Shown one piece after another: positions 1 through 7,178 of a stretch of 12,862 nucleotides of DNA. The notes beneath the pieces were generated by a model. The model saw nothing but the letters and a program-made list of their open reading frames with translations, had not been told where the DNA came from and did not search any database. The stretch is taken from the NCBI GenBank assembly GCA_016875515.1, contig VGRA01000020.1:1-12862 (forward strand), read 5' to 3'. Each line of letters opens with the position of its first letter. Positions within the stretch are counted from its first letter, which is position 1. Origin of the DNA: Deltaproteobacteria bacterium (lineage in GTDB: Bacteria > Myxococcota > Myxococcia > Myxococcales > Myxococcaceae). Position numbers and translations under genes: made by a program.

Positions 1-132
1 CCCCAGCGCCACCACCGCGCAGTCCCCGTCCGCGGTGCAGCTGCGGACGTAGTCCTCGGCGCGCGGGAGGCGCGGGGCGGCGCAGCTCGACAGGAGCAGG
101 ACCACCACCGCCGCTGCGAGGGCCATCTTCAT
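1..132 (-). CDS. Putative lipoprotein, N-terminal part (cut by window edge)
   Basis: The frame starts at ATG 132-130 and stays open to base 1, giving 44 residues. Residues 1-17 are a typical lipoprotein signal: Met-Lys-Met, a hydrophobic run of Ala/Val/Leu, then the lipobox LSSC with Cys17 as the likely lipidated residue. The mature part begins AAPRLPRAEDYV and contains CTADGDC, a C-x2-D-x-D-C motif like the one in the broken frame at 1172-1620 (CRKDADC). A second ATG at 126-124 is better spaced from the GAGG upstream and may be the real start. It lies 50 bases downstream of the cysteine-repeat gene on the same strand and may share its transcript. The function is unknown; an exported lipoprotein is inferred from the signal. 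Confidence 0.7.
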   Translation of the reverse strand, partial: MKMALAAAVVVLLLSSCAAPRLPRAEDYVRSCTADGDCAVVALG

Positions 133-182
133 GCCCTCACGCTTAAGGGGAGTGCTTCCGCCGGGTCAATGCCCCCCGCGGG

Positions 183-662
183 CTACGGGTGCGACGCAGC
201 CTTCTCGCGGCAGGGGGCGGACAGCTCCGCGGCATGGGACTGCAGGCACGCCTTCACCGCCTCCTTGCCCTTCACCCCGGCGCAGAACTTCTCCCGGTCC
301 GCCTTGCAGGGGCCGCCGCGCGCCACCTTCTCTGCCTTTTCGCGGCAGGGGGCGGACAGCTCCGCGGCGTGGGACTGCAGGCACGCCTTCACCTCCGCCC
401 TGCCCTTCACCCCGGCGCAGAACTTCTGCCGGTCCGCCTTGCAGGGGCCACCCTTCTTTGCCTTCTCCTCGGCGAAGGCGCGGCACTCGGGCGAGAGCTC
501 CGCCTGGTGCTGGGCCAGGCACTGCACGATGGCCCCGCCGCCCGGTTGCACCCCGGCGCAGAACTTCTCCCGGTCTGCCTTGCAGGGGCCGGCGGCGGCG
601 CCCCGGGCAGCCAGGGCGGTGGTGGCGAAGAGGACGGCAGCGGCGAGGGCGAGGCGCTTCAT
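183..662 (-). CDS. Secreted protein with three cysteine-rich GLG1-type repeats
   Basis: The product is 159 residues from ATG 662; an in-frame GTG at 674 would add four. Residues 1-24 form a Sec signal peptide (MKR, a hydrophobic Ala/Leu core, then ARGAAA before Gly25). The mature protein is three repeats of about 45 residues, each with four cysteines spaced C-x7-C-x(10-12)-C-x11-C. Each repeat begins PCKADR-x-KFCAGV and ends near AELS-x-x-CR. This is the cysteine-rich repeat of Golgi apparatus protein 1 (PF00839 type), which also occurs in bacterial exported proteins of unknown role. The cysteines probably form disulfides outside the cytoplasm. Repeats 2 and 3 are almost identical, while repeat 1 has diverged (AIVQCLAQHQ). 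The family call is firm; the function is not known. Confidence 0.82.
   Translation of the reverse strand: MKRLALAAAVLFATTALAARGAAAGPCKADREKFCAGVQPGGGAIVQCLAQHQAELSPECRAFAEEKAKKGGPCKADRQKFCAGVKGRAEVKACLQSHAAELSAPCREKAEKVARGGPCKADREKFCAGVKGKEAVKACLQSHAAELSAPCREKAASHP
205..449. repeat. Tandem 135-bp repeat inside the cysteine-rich gene
   Basis: Two DNA copies, starting at 205 and at 340, are 135 bases (45 codons) apart. Over the first 110 bases of each I count five mismatches by eye. They encode repeats 3 and 2 of the secreted cysteine-rich protein. A third, diverged copy of the same unit lies at about 475-590. The near-identity of two copies suggests a recent duplication or gene conversion. 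Confidence 0.8.
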
Positions 663-753
663 GGATGGGCTCACTGTGTGTGCAGCGGGTGGGGGAACGA
701 CGGCCTCTTCAACACGCCTGCGCGAGGAAAGTTGCAGCTACTGTGCAGCCCCC

Positions 754-1167
754 ATGGCCCAGGACACCTGCCCGTGCGGAACGGGCGAACGCTACGCCGC
801 CTGCTGCGGTCCCTTCCACAAGGGAACGGCCGAGCCTCCGACCGCCGAACGGCTCATGCGCAGCCGCTTCAGCGCCTTCGCCCGGCGGGAGGTGGCGTAC
901 CTCTGGCGGACGCTGGACGCGGACCACCCGGACCGCCAGAGGCCGGAGGAGGAGGTACGCCGCGAGCTGCTCGCCGCCTGCAACCGGTACCGCTACGTCC
1001 GCCTCCACCTGCTCGCCGCCACCGAGCGGCCCCCGGGCGAGCAGGCCGAGGTGACCTTCCGCGCCGAGGTGTTCGAGTCCGGCAAGGACCGCTCCTTCAC
1101 CGAGCGCTCGCAGTTCCGCCACGACGGCGCGGGCTGGAGGTACCTCTCCGGCGAGCCGCGCAGCTGA
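754..1167 (+). CDS. YchJ family protein (UPF0225) with SEC-C motif
   Basis: The product is 137 residues from ATG 754. The N-terminus carries CPCGTGERYAACC, the SEC-C zinc-binding pattern (C-x-C-x8-CC). It is followed by HKGTAEPPTAERLMRSRFSAF, the segment that typifies YchJ/UPF0225 proteins. The rest fits an NTF2-like fold, ending in a G-W-R-Y-L strand. Length is normal for the family. The frame is open well upstream of 754 (from 169), but that stretch is antisense to the cysteine-repeat gene and looks like a shadow. No strong ribosome-binding site is visible. It converges on the frame at 1172 with four bases between the stops. The molecular role of YchJ proteins is not established; metal binding is inferred from the motif. 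Confidence 0.85.
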   Translation: MAQDTCPCGTGERYAACCGPFHKGTAEPPTAERLMRSRFSAFARREVAYLWRTLDADHPDRQRPEEEVRRELLAACNRYRYVRLHLLAATERPPGEQAEVTFRAEVFESGKDRSFTERSQFRHDGAGWRYLSGEPRS

Positions 1168-1171
1168 CCGT

Positions 1172-1620
1172 TCAGGGCGCGGGAGTCGCGGCGAACCCGC
1201 AAGTCCCGGCCTGGCACGCGGGGCGAGGGGCAGGGGCCCCGGCAGCTGCCGCCGGCGCCTCTCCAAAGTGGAGCGCCTCGGCCACCTCGCGGCGCCATGC
1301 CTTCACCGGGCGCAGCGCGTCCCGGCGGACGGGCAGCGGGGGCAGGCAGCCCGGGCCTTCGCTCGCCGTGCAATCGGCGTCCTTTCGGCAGGCCGTCCAG
1401 GCGGGGTTGGGCATCAGGTGGGAAAGCAAGGGGCCCGCCTCTCCCAGCGGGACCAGCGCCGAGTTGCACTGGGAGAGCCCCCGGTCTGGGTCTTCTTCCG
1501 TGAGCAGCAGTAACCCGCCGCCCGACGGCTCCCGCACGTCGCAGCTCGTCCCCCGCGCACGGTAGCGCTGGAAGGCGCCGCCCCGCGAGCAGGAAGGGAA
1601 GGGCGCGCACCCGTGGGTCC
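1172..1620 (-). pseudogene. Cysteine-containing protein frame lacking a proper 5' end
   Basis: The frame reads down to TGA 1174-1172, and its third-position GC is strongly coding all the way to base 1620, right at the pfkA stop codon. There is no in-frame ATG/GTG/TTG near that edge. The first in-frame start is GTG 1537, which would discard a well-coded stretch (THGCAPFPSCSRGG). The remainder has CRKDADC, a C-x2-D-x-D-C motif shared with the lipoprotein at 1-132, and a CQAGTCGF end. This suggests an exported cysteine-rich protein that has lost its signal peptide. Alternatives are a short gene from GTG 1537 (121 residues), or a frameshift near the C4 run at 1581-1584, which would join GTG 1610 (MRALPFLLAG) to this frame. 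Function is unknown. Confidence 0.5.
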
Positions 1621-2658
1621 CTAGCCGAAGAAGACCTGCGCCACATCGAACAGCTCCGGGTCTACCCGCTTGAGCTGCTTCGTCGCCTCGGAGAGCGGCA
1701 CGGACACCACCTGGTTGCCGCGCAGCGCCGCCATCTTCCCGAACTCGCGTGCGGCCACCATGTCGCACGCGTGGACGCCGAAGCGCGTGGCGAGCACGCG
1801 GTCGTGCGCGGTGGGCGTGCCGCCGCGCTGGATGTGCCCCAGCACCGACACCCGCGTCTCGAACCCGGTGAGCCGCTCAATCTCGTTCGCCACCAGCTGC
1901 CCCACGCCCCCCAGCCGCGGCCGCCCCGCCTCGTCCAGCGCGCCGGAGGTGATCAGCTTCTCCTCGCTGGCGGCGTCCAGCTTGATCTTCGTCCCCTCCG
2001 CCACCACCACGATGGAGAAGTTCCGCCCGCTCGCGTGCCGTCGCTGCAGGTGCTCTGCCACGCGGGAAAGGTCTGCCGGCACCTCCGGCACCAGGATGAC
2101 GTCTGCCCCGCCCGCCATGCCGGAATAGGTGGCAATCCACCCCACGTGCCGCCCCATCACCTCACACACGATGATGCGCTTGTGCGCCTCCGCCGTAGAG
2201 TGCAGCCGGTCAATCGCCTCGGTGGCAATGGCCACCGCCGTGTCGAACCCGAAGGTGAAGTCCGTCCCGCCCAGGTCGTTGTCGATGGTCTTCGGCACCC
2301 CCACGATGGGCAGCCCCAGGTCCGACAGCCGCGCCGCCGCCGACAGCGTCCCCTCGCCGCCAATGGCCACGATGGCGCCCAGGTTGTTGCGCTCCACGTT
2401 CCGCTTCAGCTTCTCCAGCCCGTCCGGCACCTTGAACGGGTTGGTCCGCGAGGTGCCGAGGATGGTGCCGCCGCGGTGCAGGATGCCGCTCGTCGTCTCG
2501 CGCGTCAGCGGGAAGTGCTGGTCGTCGATGAGCCCCTTCCATCCGTCCCGCAGCCCCATCACCTCCAGGCCGTGGCGGTGCGCGCGCCGGACCACCGCGC
2601 GGATGACCGCGTTCAACCCGGGGCAGTCCCCGCCGCCCGTCAGCAGTGCGATTTTCAT
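1621..2658 (-). CDS. pfkA: 6-phosphofructokinase
   Basis: The product is 345 residues from ATG 2658. It phosphorylates fructose 6-phosphate to fructose 1,6-bisphosphate in glycolysis. Visible motifs are TGGGDCPGLNAVIR at 7-20 (donor site), GGEGT at 100-104, PKTIDND at 122-128 with the catalytic Asp126, MGRHVGW at 168-174 and GHIQRGG at 274-280 (sugar-phosphate site). Gly103 is the residue that favours ATP, whereas Lys123 is the one usual in PPi-using enzymes. This mixed pattern matches the group III PFKs of actinobacteria, in which Gly103-type enzymes use ATP. Length and C-terminus look complete. It follows ygfZ by 31 bases on the same strand, so they are probably co-transcribed. An upstream extension of the frame exists but overlaps ygfZ and lacks family sequence. 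Confidence 0.93.
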   Translation of the reverse strand: MKIALLTGGGDCPGLNAVIRAVVRRAHRHGLEVMGLRDGWKGLIDDQHFPLTRETTSGILHRGGTILGTSRTNPFKVPDGLEKLKRNVERNNLGAIVAIGGEGTLSAAARLSDLGLPIVGVPKTIDNDLGGTDFTFGFDTAVAIATEAIDRLHSTAEAHKRIIVCEVMGRHVGWIATYSGMAGGADVILVPEVPADLSRVAEHLQRRHASGRNFSIVVVAEGTKIKLDAASEEKLITSGALDEAGRPRLGGVGQLVANEIERLTGFETRVSVLGHIQRGGTPTAHDRVLATRFGVHACDMVAAREFGKMAALRGNQVVSVPLSEATKQLKRVDPELFDVAQVFFG

Positions 2659-2689
2659 GGAGCGCGCTTCTAGCACCCTGCGTGCGGCT

Positions 2690-3637
2690 TCAGCGGAACG
2701 GCAAGCTCCCCACGGTGGCCCGGCTGCCGTCCGGCAGCTCCAGCTCCGTCCCCGGCTCCAGGAAGAGCCGGTGCACGTACCCCAGCCCAATGGCGCCGAA
2801 GCCCGGGCTCTGCACCGCGGACGTCACCCGCCCCACCACCTTCTCCCCCTTGCGCAGCTCCGTCCCGCGCGCGGGCAGGGCGCCGGTGAAGCGCAGGCCG
2901 GAGAGCTTCTTGTTCACCTGGCCGCGGAACGTCACCCGCGCAATCACCTCCTGCCCCAGGTAGCAGCCCTTCTGGTAGTGGATGCCGCGCTCCAGGTTGG
3001 CCTCCAGCGGGATGGTCACCTCGTCCATGTCCGCCCCCATCCGGCCCACCCCCGCCTCCACCCGCAGCGTCTCCAGCGCAGCGAGCGGCAGCAAGGTGGC
3101 CCCGGCCGCGGCCAGCTTCGCCTTCAGCGCCTCCTTGCCCGCCACCGGGACGAACACCTCCACCGCCGGCACCCCGTAGAGCGCGTGCTGCAGCAGCCAC
3201 GTCCCGTCCGGTCCGTCCGCCACCGCGTTCCCCTCGGGCACGGGCAGCCCCGCCGCGCCCGCCACCTGCGGCGCCGCCGGGCCCACCAGAACCAGCACCG
3301 CCCGCTCGTCGGACGCCCCGTGCAGCTCCGCGTCCTCGGAGATGAGGAAGCGGGACAGGTGCCCGAGCAGCCGCTCCCCGTAGCCGGGCTCGGTGTCCAG
3401 CCACAGCTCCTCCGCCCGGACCAGCACCCGGCAGTCCGCCACCATGGCCCCCTTGGCGGTGCAGGCGGCGGCGTACGCCCACCGGCCCGGGGCCAACCCC
3501 TCCACGTCCTGCGTCACCATCCCGTGGAGGAAGGAGGCGCGCTCGGGGCCGACCAGGCGGACCGCCTCCCGCCCCGAGGCGTCCAGCAGACCGGCAGACT
3601 GCCGCAGGGCCGATTCATCAAGTGGGAATGCATCCAT
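2690..3637 (-). CDS. ygfZ: YgfZ/GcvT-domain folate-binding protein
   Basis: The product is 315 residues from ATG 3637. The diagnostic motif KGCYLGQEVIAR lies at 223-234 with the conserved Cys225. The N-terminus has the GcvT-like start LVGPERASFLHGMVTQDV, and the C-terminal part forms the usual beta-barrel (LSGLRFTG, then GFGAIGLGYVHR). In other bacteria YgfZ acts in the cytoplasm with tetrahydrofolate to maintain certain iron-sulfur enzymes; that role is carried over by family. Length is normal. It is the first gene of a minus-strand unit with pfkA and is divergent from the VKOR gene, with only 41 bases between the starts. Confidence 0.92.
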   Translation of the reverse strand: MDAFPLDESALRQSAGLLDASGREAVRLVGPERASFLHGMVTQDVEGLAPGRWAYAAACTAKGAMVADCRVLVRAEELWLDTEPGYGERLLGHLSRFLISEDAELHGASDERAVLVLVGPAAPQVAGAAGLPVPEGNAVADGPDGTWLLQHALYGVPAVEVFVPVAGKEALKAKLAAAGATLLPLAALETLRVEAGVGRMGADMDEVTIPLEANLERGIHYQKGCYLGQEVIARVTFRGQVNKKLSGLRFTGALPARGTELRKGEKVVGRVTSAVQSPGFGAIGLGYVHRLFLEPGTELELPDGSRATVGSLPFR

Positions 3638-3645
3638 GGCGGGTC

Positions 3646-3654
3646 GTATATAAG
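3646..3654. promoter_or_regulatory. AT-rich box in the ygfZ-VKOR divergent gap
   Basis: The 41-base gap between the divergent starts holds TATATAA (3647-3653), conspicuous in such GC-rich DNA. It could serve as a -10 element for either gene: TATATA reading right, TTATAT reading left. Rightward transcription would begin near 3659 and leave a short leader. No clear -35 hexamer is visible in either direction, so the call is tentative. Confidence 0.25.
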
Positions 3655-3678
3655 GAAGCGCGCCGCGTGTTGCCTGCC

Positions 3679-4971
3679 ATGAGCACCTCCACCGCCCCCA
3701 CCGTTCGTCCCTTGGCTCCCGTGCTGCTGGTGGCCCTGTCGGCAGGGATGTGTCTGCTCGCTCTCTACGAGTGGATGGAGCTGCTGCTGCTCGCCGCCGG
3801 GGGCAGCACCGTCTGTTCGCTCAACGAGACCGTCAACTGCGGCGCGGTGTGGACCAGCCGCTTCGCCACGCAGGTGAACGCGGTGTCCGGCCTGCCCGTG
3901 GCGGGGTGGGGCCTCGTCTACGGCGTGGCCTGCCTGGGCAGCTCGCTGCTGCTCGTCAACCGGCTGCTCTCCGGGGTGGCGGCCGAGCGCTCGGTGGCCG
4001 CCGTCCGGCTGGTGGCCGCGGTGGGCCTGCTGGCCTGCGCCGGCCTCTTCTTCGTCACGCTGCAGCTGAAGGCGGTGTGCCTGCTGTGCCTGGGCACCTA
4101 TGCCCTCACCTTCGGCTTCGCGGCGGTGGCCGCGTTCCTGCTGCCCGGGGCGCTGCTGCCGCTGCCGCGCGCGCACCTGCCTGGAGCCGTGGCAGAGGCC
4201 GCGTTGCTGGCCGCCGCCGCCTGGGTGCTGCTGCTGTACCCCGGGCTGCGCACCCGGGCGCTCAAGGCCCCCGCCTCCACCATGGGCGAGGGGCCGCTGC
4301 AGCTGGCAGACTTCCTCGCCGGACTGGACGGCGTGTCCCGCAAGGCGCTCGGGGAGGAGCTCAAGGCGTGGCAGCAGCGCCCCGTTCCTGCCGAGGCGGC
4401 GAAGTTCCCTGCCCGCGAGGTGGAGGGGCCGGTGGACGCCCCGGTGCGCGTGGCGGAGTTCACCGACGTGCTGTGCGGCCACTGCCGCGCATTGGCCGAA
4501 GGGCTGGACGCGGTGGTGAAGGCGGTGCCCGCCGGCCGCCTCCGCGTGGAGCCTCACCAGTTCCCGCTGGACAGCGAGTGCAACCGCAACATCGCCCGCT
4601 CGGACGGCACCGGGGTGCGCTGTGCCGCCGCCCGCGCGCTGGTGTGCATGGAAGGCACCGGCAGCTACGGCACGCTCTCCCGCAAGCTGTTTGCCGAGCA
4701 GCAGGGGCTCACCCGCGCGCGCGTGCTGGAGCTGGCCACCTCCGTGGGCAAGCTGCCCGCCGCCCAGCTGGAGGCCTGCATGGCCAGCCCGGAGACGCAG
4801 GCGAAAATCGACGCCGACATCCAGCTGGCGCTCGCCTACGGCATCCAGGGCACGCCGCTGGTGGTGGTCAACGGACGCGAGGTCTCGGCCTCTCCCGCCG
4901 TTTTGTACGTCCTTGCGGTGACGTCCGGCAACGTGGCGGACACCGCGCTGCAGGCGCTCGACCAGCCGTAG
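3679..4971 (+). CDS. VKOR-thioredoxin (DsbA-like) fusion, membrane disulfide catalyst
   Basis: The product is 430 residues from ATG 3679. The first ~190 residues are a vitamin K epoxide reductase domain with several membrane segments. It has loop cysteines CSLNETVNC (C46, C54) and the quinone-side CLLC pair (C134, C137). Residues ~245-430 are a periplasmic thioredoxin-like domain with CGHC (C266, C269) and the cis-proline GTPLVVVNGR (P393). Such fusions make disulfides: the thioredoxin domain oxidises exported proteins and VKOR passes the electrons to quinone. Extra cysteines (C301, C315, C323, C367) sit in the DsbA part. The start could also be GTG 3667, about ten bases after AAGGA. It is a plausible oxidant for the cysteine-rich exported proteins in this window, though not specific to them. 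Confidence 0.9.
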   Translation: MSTSTAPTVRPLAPVLLVALSAGMCLLALYEWMELLLLAAGGSTVCSLNETVNCGAVWTSRFATQVNAVSGLPVAGWGLVYGVACLGSSLLLVNRLLSGVAAERSVAAVRLVAAVGLLACAGLFFVTLQLKAVCLLCLGTYALTFGFAAVAAFLLPGALLPLPRAHLPGAVAEAALLAAAAWVLLLYPGLRTRALKAPASTMGEGPLQLADFLAGLDGVSRKALGEELKAWQQRPVPAEAAKFPAREVEGPVDAPVRVAEFTDVLCGHCRALAEGLDAVVKAVPAGRLRVEPHQFPLDSECNRNIARSDGTGVRCAAARALVCMEGTGSYGTLSRKLFAEQQGLTRARVLELATSVGKLPAAQLEACMASPETQAKIDADIQLALAYGIQGTPLVVVNGREVSASPAVLYVLAVTSGNVADTALQALDQP

Positions 4972-4978
4972 GCCGGCT

Positions 4979-4996
4979 CTGCCCGGCTCAGGGCAG
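4979..4996. terminator. Small hairpin between convergent genes
   Basis: CTGCCC (4979-4984) and GGGCAG (4991-4996) form a perfect six-base stem with a six-base loop, between the VKOR stop and the last codons of the SRPBCC gene. It may act as a weak two-way terminator. No T tract follows on either strand. Confidence 0.3.
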
Positions 4997-5469
4997 GCGC
5001 TTGCAGAGCGCCACCAGCTGGTCCAGCGCCTTGCCCCAACCCTCGTGGAAGCCCATCCCCTCGCGGAGGGCGCGCGCCGCCGCGTCCGCGTGACGGACGG
5101 TGGCCCGGTAGCGGCAGCCGGTGGCGGTGGGCTCGAACTCCAGCGTGGCCGACATGCCGAAGCCGCCTTTGGGCAGGGGTGGCTGTGGGCGGAAGTCCGG
5201 CCCCAGGGCGCTCGTCCACGTGAAGCGGCGGCCGGGCACCACCTTCAGGAAGCAGCCCTTGCCCTCCGGCTGGCGCTCCCCCTCCGGGGACTCCATCACC
5301 GTGGCGAAGCAGCCGCCGGGGCGCAGCTCCACCTCCGCGTGCACCGTCATCCACGGCGCGGGGTGAACCACTGCACGAGCAGCGCCGGCTCCGTCCAGCA
5401 GCGGAACGCCTTGTCGGCGGAGACGTCGATGTCGCGCTCGAGCATCAGGTCCAGCGTGGGGTTCACCAT
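4988..5469 (-). pseudogene. SRPBCC/AHSA1-domain protein, frameshifted
   Basis: The N-terminal part runs from ATG 5469 (LERDIDVSADKAFRCWTEP, then LLVQWFTP), with GGGAG a suitable distance upstream. That frame ends shortly after. The family sequence resumes in another frame as APWMTVHAEVELRPGGCF and continues to the stop at 4988, with RFTWTSALG and GFHEGWGKALDQL. Adding one base in the G4 run at 5360-5363 (C4 on the coding strand) would restore QWFTPAPWMTV and a protein of about 160 residues. The family is the START-like Aha1/SRPBCC fold, which binds hydrophobic ligands or acts as a stress accessory; the exact role is unknown. A sequencing error in the homopolymer is a real alternative. Confidence 0.8.
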
Positions 5470-5515
5470 CCGGGCATCTCCCGTGGGGGGCGGCCGGATG
5501 CTATGCGTCACGGCC

Positions 5516-5731
5516 ATGGCCCACCGGAAGATTTTCGTGAACCTGCGGCTTGCGCTCTCCTGTGACAGCCGCGAGGAGGTGACCCGGATGTGCGAGACCG
5601 CGTTCGCCTCCGGCGGCCGCGCGTACCGGGCGCCGCAGGACCACGGCTTCATGTTCGCGTGGGCCTTCGAGGACCCGGGCGGCCACGTGTGGGAGCCGTT
5701 CTGGATGGACCCCGCCCACGTGCAGGGTTGA
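5516..5731 (+). pseudogene. VOC/glyoxalase-family protein with internal deletion
   Basis: The 71-residue frame from ATG 5516 begins AHRKIFVNL, the first strand of a VOC (glyoxalase-fold) protein. It then jumps to LALSCDSREEV and ends with DHGFMFAWAFEDPGGHVWE and PFWMDPAHV, the normal end of this subfamily. Members are usually about 130-140 residues, so about 60 from the middle are missing, including most of the first beta-alpha-beta half. The frame is preserved across the junction. It starts 46 bases from the frameshifted SRPBCC gene, divergently. VOC and SRPBCC proteins are often neighbours, so this looks like an old pair decaying together. An in-frame ATG at 5498 is an alternative start. 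A functional mini-protein is unlikely. Confidence 0.7.
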
Positions 5732-5736
5732 GCGCC

Positions 5737-6108
5737 ATGGGCTCGGACGGGAAGAAGGACGGGAGGCAGGACGCCCCGTTCAACAACCCCTTCGCCGCGC
5801 TCGCCGCGAAGCGGGACGCGCTGCCCCCCGGGGAGCCTGTGCCCGTGCCCGCGGAGAAGCCGCAGAAGGGGCCCGCGCGCGCCGTGGTGCGGATGGAGCG
5901 CACGGGGCGAGGAGGCAAGGAGGTCACGGTGGTGGAGCAGCTGGGGCTGCCTCCCGCGGAGCTGGCCGCCTGGTGCAAGGCGCTGAAAGGCGCGCTCGGC
6001 TGCGGCGGTACGGTGGAAGGGGACAACCTTGTGCTGCAGGGGGACCAGCGCGAGCGCGTGGGGCCGCTGCTGGAGAAGCGGGGCGTCCGCAAGGTGACGG
6101 TGGGTTGA
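5737..6108 (+). CDS. yciH: SUI1/eIF1-like translation factor, YciH family
   Basis: The product is 123 residues from ATG 5737, six bases after the VOC stop. Residues 1-45 are a charged, proline-rich and probably flexible tail (FNNPFAALAAKRDALPPG). Residues ~48-123 match the SUI1 domain, with LGCGGTVEGDNLVLQGDQ at 87-104 and a VGPLLEKRGVRKVTVG end. Bacterial YciH resembles eukaryotic eIF1 and is thought to bind the small ribosomal subunit and influence start-site fidelity. The usual length is about 105-125 residues. It converges on the isocitrate dehydrogenase gene with 31 bases between them. Confidence 0.9.
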   Translation: MGSDGKKDGRQDAPFNNPFAALAAKRDALPPGEPVPVPAEKPQKGPARAVVRMERTGRGGKEVTVVEQLGLPPAELAAWCKALKGALGCGGTVEGDNLVLQGDQRERVGPLLEKRGVRKVTVG

Positions 6109-6139
6109 AGCGCCACCGCCACCCGCGGCGCCCCCGGGG

Positions 6140-7144
6140 CTACAGCGCCGCGATGAGCGCGTCGGTGAACTCCTTCGTCGTCGCGCTGCCGCCCAAGTCC
6201 CCGGTGCGCACCTTCCGCCCGGCGAACACCGTCTGCAGCGCCTTCTCCACGCGGGCCGCCTGCTCCGGCAGGTCCAGCCAGTGCAGCATCATCACCGCGC
6301 TCATCAGCAGCGCGGTGGGGTTGGCCAGTCCCTTGCCGGCAATGTCCGGCGCCGTGCCGTGCACCGCCTCGAACACCGCCGTCCGCTCGCCGATGTTGGC
6401 CCCCGGCACCAGCCCCAGCCCGCCCACCAGCCCGGCGCACAGGTCCGAGACGATGTCGCCGTACAGGTTCTCCATCACCAGCACGTCGAACTTCTCCGGG
6501 TTCTTCACCAGCTGCATGCAGAGGTTGTCCACGATGACCTCCTCGTAGGCAATCTCCGGGTAGTCCCGCGCCACGCGCCGGCAGCAGTCCAGGAACAGGC
6601 CGTCGGACAGCTTCATGATGTTCGCCTTGTGCACGGCGGACACCTTCTTCCGCTTCATCTTCCGCGCGTGCTCGAACGCGAACTTCGCGATGCGCGTGCT
6701 GGCCTTCTCGGTGATGATCTTCAGCGACTCCACCACCCCCGGCACCACGATGTGCTCGAGCCCCGCGTAGAGGTCCTCGGTGTTCTCGCGCACCACCACC
6801 AGGTCAATGTCCTGGTACCGCGTCTCCACCGCCGGGACGCTCTTGACCGGCCGCAGCGAGGAATACAGGTCCAGTGACTTGCGCAGCCCCACGTTGGCAG
6901 ACGCCGGGCCGGAGCCAATGGGCGTCCCGGTGGGCCCCTTCAGCGCCACCCCGCTGCGCAGCACGGACTCAATGGTCTCCCGAGGCAGGTTGGACCCCGT
7001 GCGCGTGAAGACCTCCATGCCTGCCTCGCAGCGCTCGTACGAGAGCGGTGCCTTCACCGCCTCCAGCACCCGCACCGTGGCATCCGTGACCTCGGGGCCA
7101 ATGCCGTCCCCGGGAATGAGCACGACCGTTCGTTGAGTGGACAT
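6140..7144 (-). CDS. icd: Isocitrate dehydrogenase, NAD-type (IDH/IMDH family)
   Basis: The product is 334 residues from ATG 7144. It should oxidise isocitrate to 2-oxoglutarate with release of CO2 in the TCA cycle. Motifs in order are IPGDGIGPEV (10-19), the substrate loop NVGLRKSLDLYSSLRP (84-99), VRENTEDLYAG (118-128), the catalytic Lys in HKANIMK (172-178), metal-binding aspartates in VDNL and NLYGDIVSD (205-234), and the cofactor loop HGTAPDIAGKGLANP (262-276). The Asp in APDIAG, without the Lys/Tyr pair of NADP enzymes, favours NAD. Length is right for the short homo-oligomeric NAD enzymes. Homoisocitrate or isopropylmalate dehydrogenase is less likely given the NVGLRKSLDLY loop. It lies 34 bases downstream of the DUF2270 gene on the same strand. 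Confidence 0.88.
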   Translation of the reverse strand: MSTQRTVVLIPGDGIGPEVTDATVRVLEAVKAPLSYERCEAGMEVFTRTGSNLPRETIESVLRSGVALKGPTGTPIGSGPASANVGLRKSLDLYSSLRPVKSVPAVETRYQDIDLVVVRENTEDLYAGLEHIVVPGVVESLKIITEKASTRIAKFAFEHARKMKRKKVSAVHKANIMKLSDGLFLDCCRRVARDYPEIAYEEVIVDNLCMQLVKNPEKFDVLVMENLYGDIVSDLCAGLVGGLGLVPGANIGERTAVFEAVHGTAPDIAGKGLANPTALLMSAVMMLHWLDLPEQAARVEKALQTVFAGRKVRTGDLGGSATTKEFTDALIAAL

Positions 7145-7178
7145 GGCCCTCGCCCTTAGCAGGGGGCGGCCGCGTCCG

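Noticed and set aside
131..1054. Long plus-strand open frames across 131-1565
   Set aside because: They lie antisense to the cysteine-repeat gene or out of frame with the YchJ gene, and read as low-complexity Arg/Pro/Gly sequence typical of GC-rich shadows.
2129..3682. 517-codon plus-strand frame opposite pfkA and ygfZ
   Set aside because: Both minus-strand genes have clear catalytic motifs; the antisense frame has no recognisable domain and is rich in His/Arg/Gln.
6109..6139. Terminator between SUI1 and icd
   Set aside because: Only a five-base GCCCC/GGGGC pairing is visible, with an almost absent loop and no T tract.
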